Of a stretch of DNA of 64,000 bases, positions 43,434 through 56,047 are shown piece after piece. Both the position numbers and the translations under genes were made by a program. The DNA comes from JAHFUS01 sp035689115 (GTDB lineage: Bacteria > Actinomycetota > Acidimicrobiia > Acidimicrobiales > GCA-2861595). The notes under the pieces were generated by a model. The model was not told where the DNA came from. It searched no databases and worked only from the letters and a program-made list of their open reading frames with translations. The stretch covers positions 1-64,000 of the forward strand of contig DASSMA010000035.1 of the NCBI GenBank assembly GCA_035689115.1, read 5' to 3'. Numbering within the stretch: the stretch's first letter is position 1; each line of letters opens with the position of its first letter.

Positions 43434-44774
43434 GTGGAATCCCGAGGGTGGACGCCAACCACCTGGCGCGAGCGGCCGGCCGCCCAGCAGCCGGACTGGC
43501 CCGACGAGGCCGCCCTCGACCGCGCCCTCAAGCAGCTCGGCACCCTGCCGCCGCTGGTGTTCGCCGGCGAGGCCCGCCAGCTGCGCACGTCGCTGGGCGA
43601 GGCGGCCCAGGGCGAGGCGTTCCTGCTCCAGGCCGGCGACTGCGCCGAGTCCTTCGGCGAGTTCTCGGCCGACGCCATCCGGGACAAGCTCAAGGTCATC
43701 CTCCAGATGGCCATCGTGCTCACCTACGGCGCCGGCGTCCCCGTGGTGAAGGTGGGGCGCATCGCCGGCCAGTTCGCCAAGCCGCGGTCGTCGCCCACCG
43801 AGCTCGTGGGCGACGTCGAGCTGCCGTCGTTCCGGGGCCACATCGTGCACAGCGACGCCCCCGACGCGGCGTCGCGGGTGGCCGACCCGAACCGCCTCAT
43901 CGGCGCCTACCACCAGTCGGCGGCCACGTTGAACCTGCTGCGGGCCTTCACCAAGGGTGGCTTCGCCGACGTCAGCCAGGTCCACATGTGGAACCAGCAG
44001 TTCGTGGCGTCGAGCGCCGAGGGCCGGCGCTACGAGGCCATCGCCGGCGAGATCGAGCGGGCCCTGCGGTTCATGCGGGCGTGCGGCATCAGGATCGAGA
44101 CGGCGTCGCAGCTGCACGAGGTGGACTTCTTCACCTCCCACGAGGCGCTGCTCCTCGGCTACGAGGAGGCCCTCACCCGCCAGGACTCGCTCACCGGCAA
44201 CTGGTACGACTGCTCGGCCCACATGCTGTGGGTGGGCGACCGCACCCGCCAGCTCGACGGTGCCCACATCGAGTTCCTGGCCGGCGTGCACAACCCCATC
44301 GGCTGCAAGATCGGCCCGAGCGCCACGGTCCACGACGTGCTCGCCCTGTGCGAGCGCCTCGACCCCGACCGGGTCCCGGGCCGGCTCACCCTCATATCCC
44401 GCATGGGCGTGCGGCGCATCCACGACACGCTGCCCCCGCTGCTCGAAGGCGTGCGACGGGCCGGCCACCCGGCCCTCTGGGCCTGCGACCCCATGCACGG
44501 CAACACCTTCGTGAGCGACGGCGGGCGCAAGACCCGCCACTTCGACGACGTGATGGGCGAGCTGGAGCTGTTCTTCGCCGCCTGCCGGGCGGAGGGCACC
44601 TGGCCGGGCGGCGTGCACGTCGAGCTCACCGGCGACGACGTCACCGAGTGCCTGGGCGGCGCTGACGACGTCTCCGACCTCGACCTCAACTACACCAGCG
44701 CCTGCGACCCCCGACTGAACGGCCGCCAGAGCCTCGACCTCGCCTTCCGGGTGGCCGAGCTCCTCCGGACCTAG
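43434..44774 (+). CDS. 3-Deoxy-7-phosphoheptulonate (DAHP) synthase, class II
   Basis: A 446-residue enzyme (GTG 43434; GTG 43428 would add two residues). It condenses phosphoenolpyruvate and erythrose 4-phosphate in the first step of aromatic amino-acid synthesis. QAGDCAESF, GRIAGQFAKPRSSP, RGHIVHSDAPD, GNWYDCSAHMLWVGDRTRQ, HNPIGCKIGPS and CDPMHGNTF are class II hallmarks with the metal ligands Cys, His, Glu and Asp. Its length matches the plant-like/AroG class. Its stop shares CTAG with the convergent flavoprotein gene. Confidence 0.95.
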   Translation: MESRGWTPTTWRERPAAQQPDWPDEAALDRALKQLGTLPPLVFAGEARQLRTSLGEAAQGEAFLLQAGDCAESFGEFSADAIRDKLKVILQMAIVLTYGAGVPVVKVGRIAGQFAKPRSSPTELVGDVELPSFRGHIVHSDAPDAASRVADPNRLIGAYHQSAATLNLLRAFTKGGFADVSQVHMWNQQFVASSAEGRRYEAIAGEIERALRFMRACGIRIETASQLHEVDFFTSHEALLLGYEEALTRQDSLTGNWYDCSAHMLWVGDRTRQLDGAHIEFLAGVHNPIGCKIGPSATVHDVLALCERLDPDRVPGRLTLISRMGVRRIHDTLPPLLEGVRRAGHPALWACDPMHGNTFVSDGGRKTRHFDDVMGELELFFAACRAEGTWPGGVHVELTGDDVTECLGGADDVSDLDLNYTSACDPRLNGRQSLDLAFRVAELLRT

Positions 44775-46192
44775 GGGGCGAAAGCGGAGCGAACCTCGGC
44801 CCGCTTGATGCCGTCGTAGGCGGCGTACTTGAAGGCGTCGCTGCGGGTCGGGACGTTGAACGTGGTGTCCACGAACTCGCCGATGCCGCCGCCGTGGTGG
44901 ATCACCGCCTGGGGGAGGTGGACCAGCTCGGCCGCCTCGGCACCGAGGACGTGGGCCCCGAGCAGCCGGCCCGTCGCCCGCTCGAACACCAGCTTCACCA
45001 GGCCGTCGGTGTCCCGGGCGACGACCGCCTTGGTGTTGCGACGGAACCAGGCCCGGCCGACCTCGAAGTCGATGCCGGCGGCCGCCGCCGTCTCCTCGGT
45101 CATCCCCACGCCGGCGGCCTCGGGGATCGTGTAGATCCCCACCGGGAGCAGATCGTCGACGGCCCGGCGCAGCGGGAACCCGAAGGCGTGGGCGAGGGCG
45201 ACCCGCGCCTGCTCCATCGACGTCGACGCCAGCGCCGGCGGCCCGACGACGTCGCCGGCGGCCAGCACGTGCGGGACGGTGGTGCGGTAGCGGTCGTCGA
45301 CGACGACGTGGCCCCGGGCGTCCACGGCCACGCCGGCCTCCTCCAGGCCGAGTCCCTCGGTGTTGGGCACCCGGCCGGCGGCGACGAGGAGGCGGTCGCA
45401 GGGCACGACCCTCCCGTCGGAGAGGCGCACCTCGAGCCCACCGGCCCGCTGCTCCACCTCGGCCACCGTCGTTGCGAGCGCCAGGTCGACGCCGGCGGCC
45501 CTCAGGTCCTCCGCCAGCAGGGCCGCCACCTCGCCGTCGAGCAGTGGGAGGAACCGCTCGCCGGCCTCGACGAGGTGGACCTCGACGCCCACGGCGGCGA
45601 AGATCGAGGCGAACTCGCTGCCGACGGCGCCGGCACCGGCGATCACCACGCACCCGAAGGGCCGGTCGAGGGCGAGGATCTCGCCGGCGTCGACGACCGA
45701 GGCGCCGTCGAAGGGGATACCCGGCGGGCGCAGGGGCCGGGATCCGGTCGCCAGCAGGACGGCCTCGCCCTCCAGGGCCCGGTCGGCGCGTCCCTCGCCC
45801 GACACCCGCACGACCCGGCCGCCCGCCTCCAGACGGGCCCGCCCGGGCACCACCTCGACCCCGAGCCGGTCCAGGTTCTCGGACACCGCCGAGCCCATCG
45901 CCGCGCTCGCCGCCGTGGCGTGCGCGCGCAGGCGCCGGAAGGCGGCCGGCAGGTCGAGGGTGACGGTGAGGGCGTCGTCGGCCCGGCCCGCCCGCACCCG
46001 CAGCGCCGTCTCCCGCAGGGCCTTGGTGGGGATGCCGCCGGTCGCCACCGTCGTGCCGCCCAACGACGGCGAGCGCTCCACCAGCGCCACCCGCTTCCCG
46101 TGGTAGGCGGCCAGGGCGGCGCCCTTCTCACCCGCCGGCCCCGACCCGATCACCACCAGGTCGAAACGCTCGGCGTCCGAGCCGGACGTCAC
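44771..46192 (-). CDS. Flavoprotein related to soluble NAD(P) transhydrogenase
   Basis: A 473-residue pyridine-nucleotide-disulfide-reductase-fold protein. FDLVVIGSGPAGEKGA binds FAD, IAGAGAVGSEFASIFAAVG binds the nucleotide, and HVLAAGDVVG and SMEQARVALAHAFG are family motifs. The redox-cysteine position reads GGTTVATGGIPTKALRE, with no cysteine, as in SthA-type Si-specific transhydrogenases rather than lipoamide dehydrogenases. It may move hydride between NADPH and NAD. GTG 46192 is the likely start. Confidence 0.8.
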   Translation of the reverse strand: MTSGSDAERFDLVVIGSGPAGEKGAALAAYHGKRVALVERSPSLGGTTVATGGIPTKALRETALRVRAGRADDALTVTLDLPAAFRRLRAHATAASAAMGSAVSENLDRLGVEVVPGRARLEAGGRVVRVSGEGRADRALEGEAVLLATGSRPLRPPGIPFDGASVVDAGEILALDRPFGCVVIAGAGAVGSEFASIFAAVGVEVHLVEAGERFLPLLDGEVAALLAEDLRAAGVDLALATTVAEVEQRAGGLEVRLSDGRVVPCDRLLVAAGRVPNTEGLGLEEAGVAVDARGHVVVDDRYRTTVPHVLAAGDVVGPPALASTSMEQARVALAHAFGFPLRRAVDDLLPVGIYTIPEAAGVGMTEETAAAAGIDFEVGRAWFRRNTKAVVARDTDGLVKLVFERATGRLLGAHVLGAEAAELVHLPQAVIHHGGGIGEFVDTTFNVPTRSDAFKYAAYDGIKRAEVRSAFAP

Positions 46193-46277
46193 GCCGCCGG
46201 GCCCGGTCGGCGGCGGACGTCGATGCGCACGGGGAACAGGCTCGCGCCGATGGGCGCCGGCGTGGCACGATCGGACG

Positions 46278-46727
<450 letters not shown>

Positions 46728-46731
46728 CCGC

Positions 46732-47139
46732 ATGGAGATCACGATCCACGCCAGCTTCCTCCCCCACCACGACCCCGACGCCTCGCTGGCCTTCTACCGC
46801 GACAAGCTCGGCTTCGAGGTGCGCAACGACGTCGGCTACGCCGGCATGCGCTGGATCACGGTCGGCCCCGCCGGCCAGCCCGGCACGTCGATCGTCCTGT
46901 ACCCGCCGGGCGCCGACCCCGGGATCACCGACGAGGAGCGCCGCACCATCACCGAGATGATGGCCAAGGGCACCTTCGCCTCCCTGCTCCTCGCCACCAA
47001 GGACGTCGACGGCACCTTCGACACCCTCCAGAGAGGCGACACCGAGGTCGTCCAGGAGCCCACCGACCAGCCCTACGGGGTCCGGGACTTCGCCATCCGC
47101 GACCCTGCCGGCAACCTCATCCGCATCCAGGAACGGTGA
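46732..47139 (+). CDS. Glyoxalase/VOC-superfamily protein
   Basis: A 135-residue protein of two VOC half-motifs: FYRDKLGFEVRNDV, RWITVGP and IVLYPPGADP in the first part, DVDGTFDTLQ, GVRDFAIRDPAGNLIRIQE in the second. Such proteins bind or modify small toxic compounds, for example bleomycin-like or fosfomycin-like molecules. It sits between the AraC and UvrA-like genes, a combination that suggests detoxification or resistance. Confidence 0.82.
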   Translation: MEITIHASFLPHHDPDASLAFYRDKLGFEVRNDVGYAGMRWITVGPAGQPGTSIVLYPPGADPGITDEERRTITEMMAKGTFASLLLATKDVDGTFDTLQRGDTEVVQEPTDQPYGVRDFAIRDPAGNLIRIQER

Positions 47140-47143
47140 GCGG

Positions 47144-49537
<2,394 letters not shown>

Positions 49538-50146
49538 AGCGCACCAGGGTCCAGCGCCGGTCGTCGGCGCCGGGGCCGGGCGCCTCCCACTCGGTGATCG
49601 ACGTGTTCTCGATACGGAGGTTGAACTGGGGCGCCACGGAGAGCTGCCCGAGGGCCCGGAACGAGCTCTCCACCACCCCGCCGTGGCAGGCCAGCACCAC
49701 CGTGGCGCCGGTGTGGGCGGCGGCCAGGCGGGACAGGGCGGAGCCGGCCCGCACGATGAACTGGGCCCAGCTCTCGGCCCCCGGCGCCATGGGCCGGTAG
49801 TAGCTCGCCCCCTCCCCCGGCCAGGTATAGCGCGCCCGGAACTCCTCCCAGGTGAGCCCGTCCGCCTCGCCCGGGTGCAGCTCGCACAGCGCCTCCTCCT
49901 GCTCGACGGCCAGGCCGCCGAGGGCGGGGGCGATGATGTCGGCCGTCTCCACGGCCCGGGGCAGGGTGCTGGCGTACAGGAGGTCGGCCGCCAGCTCCCC
50001 GGCCGAGAGGCGGTCGCGCAGGGCCTCGGCCTGGCGCCGGCCCCGGTCCGACAGCCCCGTGCATCCCAGGGGGCCACCGACCACCTGGTCGACGTGGCAC
50101 TGCGCCTCGCCGTGGCGGACGAGCACGATGCGCGTGGGCCGGTCCG

Positions 50147-51511
50147 TCACCCCAACTGCTCCACGAAGCGGGCCAGCTGGCGGAGGCTGCGGCATTCGAA
50201 CACGCCGTCGCAGTGCTCGCCGTAGCGGCTCACGATGGAGTCCCCGGTGTCCCAGTAGGACCGGGGCTCGGGGTTGAGCCAGTACACGTGGCGGGCCCGT
50301 TCCCGCAGCGAGCGCACCACCCACGCCTCGGCGGCGTGGTAGTTGTTCCGGGCGTCGCCCAGGAGGATGACGGTGGTGCGGTGGGTGACCTCGGTCCCCC
50401 ACCGGTTCCAGAAGGCGGTGAGGGCCTGGCCGGAGTCGGAGTGGCCGTCGACCCACACCACGTCGGCCTCGGCGTTCACCCGCTGTACCGCGGCACCGAT
50501 GTCCTGGGCCCCGTCGAAGAACCGCGTCACCTCGTCGACGCCGTCGATGAACGCGAAGCTGCGGACCCGGGAGAACTGCGACGAGATGGCGTAGACGAAC
50601 TGGAGGGTGAAGCGGGCGAAGGCGGCCACCGAGCCGGACACGTCGGCGATCACCATGACCTCCGGCTTGGCCGGGTGGGGCCGGCGGAACCGCGGCTCGG
50701 CGGGAACGCCCCCGTAGGACATCGACCGGCGCAGGGTGCGGCGGAAGTCGAGGTGGCCGCGCCGGCGGTGGCGGCGCCGGCGGGCCAGGCGCACGGCCAG
50801 CTTGCGGGCCAGCGGCTCCAGGGCCCGGCGCAGGGCGGCCAGCTCGTCGCTGGTGGCGTGCATGACGTCGAGGTCCTCGGGCAGCGGCCGGCGCAGGCTG
50901 CGGGCCACGGCCTCGGCGCCACGCTCCTCCACCAGGCGCCGGCGGATGGCCGCCTCGACGGCGGCGCGGAAGCGGGCCGCCCGATCGCCGAACTCGTCGG
51001 CCACCAGCCGCTGCTCCAGCGCCGAAGGGGCGCCGGCCCCGGCCACCAGCCGGGCGAGCGCACCGTCCAGGTCGACCGCCCGGAGGGTGCGGTAGAGGTA
51101 GTAGCTGAGGCCGACCGGACGGCCGGCGGTGAGGCCGGCCGCCGCCTCCACCGCCTGCTCGGCCAGGGCCCGCAGGCGCTCGTCGTCGCCGTCGCGGAGG
51201 GCCTCCTCCAGAAGGGCGGCCAGGTCGGCGCCCTCGCCGGCCGCCCCGCCGGCCTCAGCGACTCCCTCGACCGCCGCCGCCACCTCCACGGGCGCAGGGC
51301 TGAGCGAGAAGTACGCGTCGAAGACGGTGTCGAAGGCGGGGCGGTGGCCGGCCGACTTCACGAGGGTGGCGGCCAGCGCCTCCCGGACGTCGTCGCGGCG
51401 CACCAGCGGCACGTGGCGCAGGGCCTCCAGGGCGTCGAGGTCCTCGGTGAGGCTGAGGGGCAGCCCGGCCGCCCGCAGCTCGGTCACGAAGCCGGCCATC
51501 ACCCCGAGCAC
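50147..51511 (-). CDS. CoxE-like VWA-domain protein
   Basis: A 454-residue protein. The last 200 residues are a VWA domain with the MIDAS motif DVSGSVAAF and ILLGDARNN. The middle has a very basic LARRRRHRRRGHLDFRR segment. The N-terminal half is helical (DUF-like, as in CoxE relatives). It is encoded right after a MoxR ATPase, with which VWA partners insert metals or remodel proteins. GTG 51511 is used (AGGG spaced 6 bases); ATG 51499 is possible. Confidence 0.85.
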   Translation of the reverse strand: MLGVMAGFVTELRAAGLPLSLTEDLDALEALRHVPLVRRDDVREALAATLVKSAGHRPAFDTVFDAYFSLSPAPVEVAAAVEGVAEAGGAAGEGADLAALLEEALRDGDDERLRALAEQAVEAAAGLTAGRPVGLSYYLYRTLRAVDLDGALARLVAGAGAPSALEQRLVADEFGDRAARFRAAVEAAIRRRLVEERGAEAVARSLRRPLPEDLDVMHATSDELAALRRALEPLARKLAVRLARRRRHRRRGHLDFRRTLRRSMSYGGVPAEPRFRRPHPAKPEVMVIADVSGSVAAFARFTLQFVYAISSQFSRVRSFAFIDGVDEVTRFFDGAQDIGAAVQRVNAEADVVWVDGHSDSGQALTAFWNRWGTEVTHRTTVILLGDARNNYHAAEAWVVRSLRERARHVYWLNPEPRSYWDTGDSIVSRYGEHCDGVFECRSLRQLARFVEQLG

Positions 51512-51512
51512 G

Positions 51513-52391
51513 TCAGACCCTGAGTTCGCGGCCGGCCTTGGCGATGTCGGCCTGGTACTTGAGCAGGACGTGCAGCGTCTCCCGGACCACCTCGGCGTCG
51601 ACCGACGAGGCGCCGAGCAGCACCAGGGTGCGGGCCCAGTCGAGCGTCTCCGACACCGACGGCGCCTTCTTCAGCTCCAGCTGCCGGATGGACCGCACCA
51701 CGCCGGCCACCTGGTCGGCCAGGTGCTCCCCGATGCCGGGCACCTTGGCCAGCACGATGCGCCGCTCCCGCTCGGGGTCCGGGTAGTCCACGTGCAGGTA
51801 GAGGCAGCGGCGCTTCAGCGCCTCGGACAGCTCCCTCGTGTTGTTGGACGTGAGGAACACCAGGGGCACCTGGGTGGCGGCGACGGTGCCCAGCTCGGGG
51901 ATGGAGACCTGGTAGTCGGACAGCACCTCCAGCAGGAGCGCCTCGGTCTCCACCTCCACGCGGTCGACCTCGTCGACCAGGAGCACCACCGGGTCGGAGG
52001 CCCGGATGGCCTCCAGCAGGGGCCGGGTGAGGAGGAACTCCTCGGAGAAGATGTCGTCCTCCAGGTCCGACCACGCCTCGGCGCCGGTGGCCTCCTCGGC
52101 CACCCGGGCGGCCTGGATCCGCAGGAGCTGCTTGCGGTAGTTCCACTCGTAGAGCGCCTTGGACTCGTCGAGGCCCTCGTAGCACTGGAGGCGGATGAGC
52201 CGGGCGCCGGTGGCCTCGGCCACCGACTTGGCCAGCTGGGTCTTGCCGGTGCCCGCCGGCCCCTCCACCAGCACCGGCTTGGCCAGCCGGTCGGCCAGGT
52301 AGACCACGCCGGCGATGCTCCGGTCGGCCACGTAGCCGGCGCCGGCCAGGCCCTCGGCGACGGCGTCGATCGACGCGAACCGCTCCGTCAC
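51513..52391 (-). CDS. MoxR-family AAA ATPase
   Basis: A 292-residue ATPase from GTG 52391. Walker A is EGPAGTGKTQL, Walker B VVLLVDEVDR, then LTSNNTRELSEALKRRCLYLHVDYP (sensor/arginine finger). MoxR proteins act with VWA partners as chaperones, and the VWA gene is next. It is coupled to proA by GTGA. The trio proA-MoxR-VWA is, from memory, also found in Mycobacterium. Confidence 0.92.
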   Translation of the reverse strand: MTERFASIDAVAEGLAGAGYVADRSIAGVVYLADRLAKPVLVEGPAGTGKTQLAKSVAEATGARLIRLQCYEGLDESKALYEWNYRKQLLRIQAARVAEEATGAEAWSDLEDDIFSEEFLLTRPLLEAIRASDPVVLLVDEVDRVEVETEALLLEVLSDYQVSIPELGTVAATQVPLVFLTSNNTRELSEALKRRCLYLHVDYPDPERERRIVLAKVPGIGEHLADQVAGVVRSIRQLELKKAPSVSETLDWARTLVLLGASSVDAEVVRETLHVLLKYQADIAKAGRELRV

Positions 52392-53629
52392 GTGCGGACC
52401 TGGCCGTCGCCCTCCACCACGTACTTGACGGTGGTGAGCTCGCGCAGGCCCATGGGGCCGCGGGCGTGCAGCTTCTGGGTGCTGATGCCGATCTCGGCGC
52501 CGAAGCCGAACTGCTCGCCGTCGGTGAAGCGGGTGGAGGCGTTCACCACCACGGCGGCGGCGTCGACCTCGGCGGTGAAACGGCTGGCGGCGGCCAGGTC
52601 GCGGGTGACGATCGCCTCGGTGTGCCCGGAGCCGAAGCGGCCGACGTGGTCGATGGCGGCGTCGAGGTCGGGCACCACGGCGACCGAGAGCTTCAGGTCG
52701 AGGAACTCCCGGGCGAAGTCGTCGTCGGTGGCCTCGCCCATCGAGGACACGATGGCCCGGGCCTGGTCGTCGCCGACCAGCGCCACGCCCTCCAGGGCGG
52801 CGGCGGCGCGGGGCAGGAAGTCGGCCGCCACCGCCTCGTGCACCACCAGCGACTCGGCGGCGTTGCACACCGACGGGCGCTGGGTCTTGGCGTTCACCAG
52901 GATGGCCAGGGCCATGTCGAGGTCGGCGGCGGCGTCGACGTACACGTGGCAGTTGCCGTCGCCGTCGATCACGTACGGAACCGTGGCGTGCTCGAGGATG
53001 GCGGCGATCAGCGACGGGCCGCCCCGCGGCACCAGGCAGTCGATGAGGCCCCGCAGGCGCATGAACTGCGTGGCCGACTCCCGGCTGGTGTCCTCCACCA
53101 GCACCAGCGAGTCCTCGGGGAGGCCCGCCTTGGCGAAGCCCTCGCGCAGCACGGCGGCGATGGCCACGTTGGAGGAGATGGCGGCCGACGAGCCCCGCAG
53201 GAAGGCGGCGTTGCCGGACTTCAGGCACAGGCCGGCGGCGTCGCTGGTGACGTTGGGGCGGTTCTCGTAGATGATGCCCACCACGCCGAGGGGCACCCGG
53301 ACGCGGGTGATGCGCAGCCCGTTGGGCCGGGTCCACCCGTCCACCACCTCGCCCACCGGATCGGCCAGGGCGGCCACCTCGCGCAGGCCGGCGGCCATGG
53401 CCTGGACCCGCCGGCCGTCGAGGCGCAGCCGGTCGACAACGGTAGCCGTCGTCCCCGCCTCGACGGCCCGCTCGACGTCGGCCTCGTTGGCCTCCAGCAC
53501 CTCGCCGGCCCGCTCGACCAGCAGGTCGGCGGCGGCGTGCAGGGCGGCGTCCTTCTCGGCGGCCGACGCCCGGGCCAGCGCCCGCGACGCCGCCTTGGCG
53601 CGCTTCCCCAGGTCCTCCAGTGCGCTCAC
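52388..53629 (-). CDS. proA: Gamma-glutamyl phosphate reductase
   Basis: A 413-residue aldehyde-dehydrogenase-fold enzyme that reduces glutamyl-5-phosphate in proline synthesis. GVVGIIYENRPNVTSDA, CLKSGNAAFLRGSSAA, KTQRPSVCNAAESL (catalytic Cys) and FGFGAEIGISTQKLHARGPMGL are signature motifs. The GTG start is at 53629. Its partner proB is encoded about 6 kb away on the same strand. Confidence 0.97.
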   Translation of the reverse strand: MSALEDLGKRAKAASRALARASAAEKDAALHAAADLLVERAGEVLEANEADVERAVEAGTTATVVDRLRLDGRRVQAMAAGLREVAALADPVGEVVDGWTRPNGLRITRVRVPLGVVGIIYENRPNVTSDAAGLCLKSGNAAFLRGSSAAISSNVAIAAVLREGFAKAGLPEDSLVLVEDTSRESATQFMRLRGLIDCLVPRGGPSLIAAILEHATVPYVIDGDGNCHVYVDAAADLDMALAILVNAKTQRPSVCNAAESLVVHEAVAADFLPRAAAALEGVALVGDDQARAIVSSMGEATDDDFAREFLDLKLSVAVVPDLDAAIDHVGRFGSGHTEAIVTRDLAAASRFTAEVDAAAVVVNASTRFTDGEQFGFGAEIGISTQKLHARGPMGLRELTTVKYVVEGDGQVRT

Positions 53630-53659
53630 CCGCCCAGCCTACGGGGCAGACTTCGGTTC

Positions 53660-55012
53660 GTGGCCGGGGTATTGGACGACAGCGTGCGGCGGTTCGTGAG
53701 CGACCTCACCCCTGTCCTGGCGTCGATCGCCGACCATGCCGGCCTCCAGGGCGACCGGGCCGAGGCGGACGTCACCCTGGAGGCGTCGAACATCGCCGCC
53801 GCCTTCATCGACGTCGACGGCCTGCACACCGACGAGGAGATCCTCGCCTACCTGGCCGCCTTCGGGTCCCAGCTCGACACCCTCCTCCAGTACGCCACCG
53901 CCGGCCAGGTGCGGCTCGCCGGCATCCTGTCGGGGCGGCGGCGGTGGCTCGACAAGCCGTCGACGCTGTTCGACATCCTCGTGGCCGACGACCGCCGGGC
54001 CGGCACCCGGTCCTCGTGGCGCTATTACGAGGGGGCCATGGCGATCGCCCATGCCGTGTGCGCCGTCGACCACCACCCGGCCCAGGCCGAGCTCCAGGCG
54101 GTGGACCGCTTCCGGTCGATGCTCCTCCGGCGCCTCGAGGCGGCCGAGGTGCCGGCGCCCCGTCCCGAGGCGGTCCCGGCGGCCGAGCCCCCGCCCCGGC
54201 CCCTCGAGGACCTGCTGGCCGAGCTGGACGCGCTCGTCGGGCTGGAGCCGGTGAAGGCGGAGGTGCGGCTGGTGGCCGACCTGGTGCAGGTGCAGAACCT
54301 GCGGCGGAGCCGGAAGCTTCCGGTCGCCGAGTCCAGCCGCCACCTGGTGTTCACCGGCAACCCCGGCACCGGGAAGACCACGGTGGCCCGGCTGGTGGCC
54401 CAGATCTACCGCACCCTGAAGGTCGTGCAGCGGGGCCACCTGGTCGAGACCGACCGGTCGCAGCTGGTGGCCGGCTACGTGGGACAGACCGCCATCCAGG
54501 TGCGAAAGGTGGTCGAGTCGGCCCTGGGCGGGGCGCTGCTCATCGACGAGGCCTACGCCCTGGCCCGGGGCGACGAGCGGGACTTCGGCCAGGAGGCCAT
54601 CGACACGCTGGTCAAGCTCATCGAGGACCACCGCGACGAGGTGGTGGTGATCGTGGCCGGCTACCCCGACGAGATGGGCGACTTCATCGACGCCAACCCG
54701 GGGCTGCGCTCCCGCTTCCCCCGCACCATCGAGTTCCCCGATTACACCGACGAAGAGCTGGTGTCCATCTTCGCCTCCATGGCCAAGGCGTCGGCCTACA
54801 CCTGCACCCCAGAAGTGACGGCCCACCTCCGTGCCTGGTTCGCCGCCCAGCCCCGCGGCAAGGGCTTCGGGAACGCCCGGCTGGCCCGCAACCTGTTCGA
54901 GGCGGCGGTCGCCCGCCAGGCCGGCCGGGTGGTCGATCTGGGCCACCCCACCGACGAGCAGCTCATGGCCCTCACGGTCGACGACATCGGCCCTGCCCAG
55001 CCGTCGGCCTGA
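53660..55012 (+). CDS. AAA ATPase (CbbX/EccA-like) with TerB-like N-terminus
   Basis: A protein of about 450 residues. The N-terminal 170 are helical and acidic, with AFIDVDGLHTDEEI and AHAVCAVDHHPAQAE resembling the D-rich TerB helices. The AAA domain (about 190-430) has LVGLEPVKAEVRLVADLV, Walker A GNPGTGKTTVARL, Walker B LLIDEAYAL, VVVIVAGYPDEM and RFPRTIEF, like CbbX/EccA. GTG 53660 is one of several possible starts. It opens a five-gene run with VWA and PspA partners. Confidence 0.75.
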   Translation: MAGVLDDSVRRFVSDLTPVLASIADHAGLQGDRAEADVTLEASNIAAAFIDVDGLHTDEEILAYLAAFGSQLDTLLQYATAGQVRLAGILSGRRRWLDKPSTLFDILVADDRRAGTRSSWRYYEGAMAIAHAVCAVDHHPAQAELQAVDRFRSMLLRRLEAAEVPAPRPEAVPAAEPPPRPLEDLLAELDALVGLEPVKAEVRLVADLVQVQNLRRSRKLPVAESSRHLVFTGNPGTGKTTVARLVAQIYRTLKVVQRGHLVETDRSQLVAGYVGQTAIQVRKVVESALGGALLIDEAYALARGDERDFGQEAIDTLVKLIEDHRDEVVVIVAGYPDEMGDFIDANPGLRSRFPRTIEFPDYTDEELVSIFASMAKASAYTCTPEVTAHLRAWFAAQPRGKGFGNARLARNLFEAAVARQAGRVVDLGHPTDEQLMALTVDDIGPAQPSA

Positions 55013-55033
55013 GGGGACCGTACGCTCGTCCCG

Positions 55034-56047
55034 ATGGCCGCTCGCGCCCTCGCCCTGCTGGCCGCGGTGGCCATGGTCGTGGCCGCCGTGGTTGTGCGCG
55101 GCCGTATCGACGACGGCGGCGCGGCGGGGAGCGGCGGGGGCAAGCCCCGCCTGGTGTGCGCCACCGAGTTGGAGGCCGTCTGTACCGCGCTGGCCGCCGG
55201 CGGGAAGGTCGAGGTCACGGTCGAGCCGGCGGCCACCACTGCGGACACCCTCTCCAAGGTCGGGCCGGGCGAGGAGCCGCCGCTCGACGGCTGGCTGGTC
55301 ACCGCCCCGTGGCCCGACATCGTCAACCAGAACCGCCAGCGGAGCGGCGCGGCGGCGGTCGTCAGCGCCGGCCCGGTGCTGGCCCGCTCGCCCGCTGTGC
55401 TCGCCGTGCGAGGGGACCGCAAGGCCGCCCTCGACAAGGCGTGCGGCGGCACCGCCGGGTGGAAGTGCCTGGGCGACGTCGCCGGCCGGTCGTGGTCGGA
55501 CCTCGGCGGCGGCGGGGGCCAGGTGACGCCGGGCCACCCGCCGGCGGGGGAGGCCGCCGGGCTCACCGTCCTCGGCGCTGCCCTGGCCGGCTTCTTCGGC
55601 ACGACCGACCTGTCGCGGGAGAACCTCGACGACCCGGGCTTCCGGGCCTGGCTCGACCGCCTCGAGCGGGCCGCACCCGGGTCGGACGGCTCGCCGATCG
55701 CCACCATGGCGGTGCGGCCGTCGGCCTACGACGCGGTGGGTGCCATCGAGGCCGAGGCCGGCCCCCTGGTCGCGACCGCTCGCGACCCGAAGCCGGTCCT
55801 CCTCTACCCTGATCCCGTGGCGACAGCCGACGTGGTGCTCGCGACCACCACCCGGGGTGGCGGTCCGGCTGTTTCCTCGCTGGTCTCCGGCACCGGCCGG
55901 TCGCTCCTCGCCGGCAACGGCTGGCGGGTACCGGCCCATCCCCTGGCGCCGGGCCTGAGGGCAGACCTGAAGCTGCCGGCCGCCTCCAACCTGCCCGACC
56001 CGGGCGTGCTGGAGGCACTCCGCCGGCGGGTGGAGCAGGCCCGATGA
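55034..56047 (+). CDS. Membrane-anchored solute-binding-like protein
   Basis: A 337-residue protein with an N-terminal helix (LALLAAVAMVVAAVVV) and an extracellular domain resembling the type II solute-binding fold without a lipobox: PRLVCATELEAVCTAL, VEVTVEPAATTADTL, then GWLVTAPWPDIVN. It overlaps the next gene by ATGA. No transporter genes are near. It may bind a ligand outside for the VWA/PspA module. Confidence 0.6.
   Translation: MAARALALLAAVAMVVAAVVVRGRIDDGGAAGSGGGKPRLVCATELEAVCTALAAGGKVEVTVEPAATTADTLSKVGPGEEPPLDGWLVTAPWPDIVNQNRQRSGAAAVVSAGPVLARSPAVLAVRGDRKAALDKACGGTAGWKCLGDVAGRSWSDLGGGGGQVTPGHPPAGEAAGLTVLGAALAGFFGTTDLSRENLDDPGFRAWLDRLERAAPGSDGSPIATMAVRPSAYDAVGAIEAEAGPLVATARDPKPVLLYPDPVATADVVLATTTRGGGPAVSSLVSGTGRSLLAGNGWRVPAHPLAPGLRADLKLPAASNLPDPGVLEALRRRVEQAR

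Noticed and set aside
44771..46192. Dihydrolipoamide dehydrogenase or mercuric reductase
   Set aside because: The redox cysteine pair is missing, and the motif matches the SthA group better.
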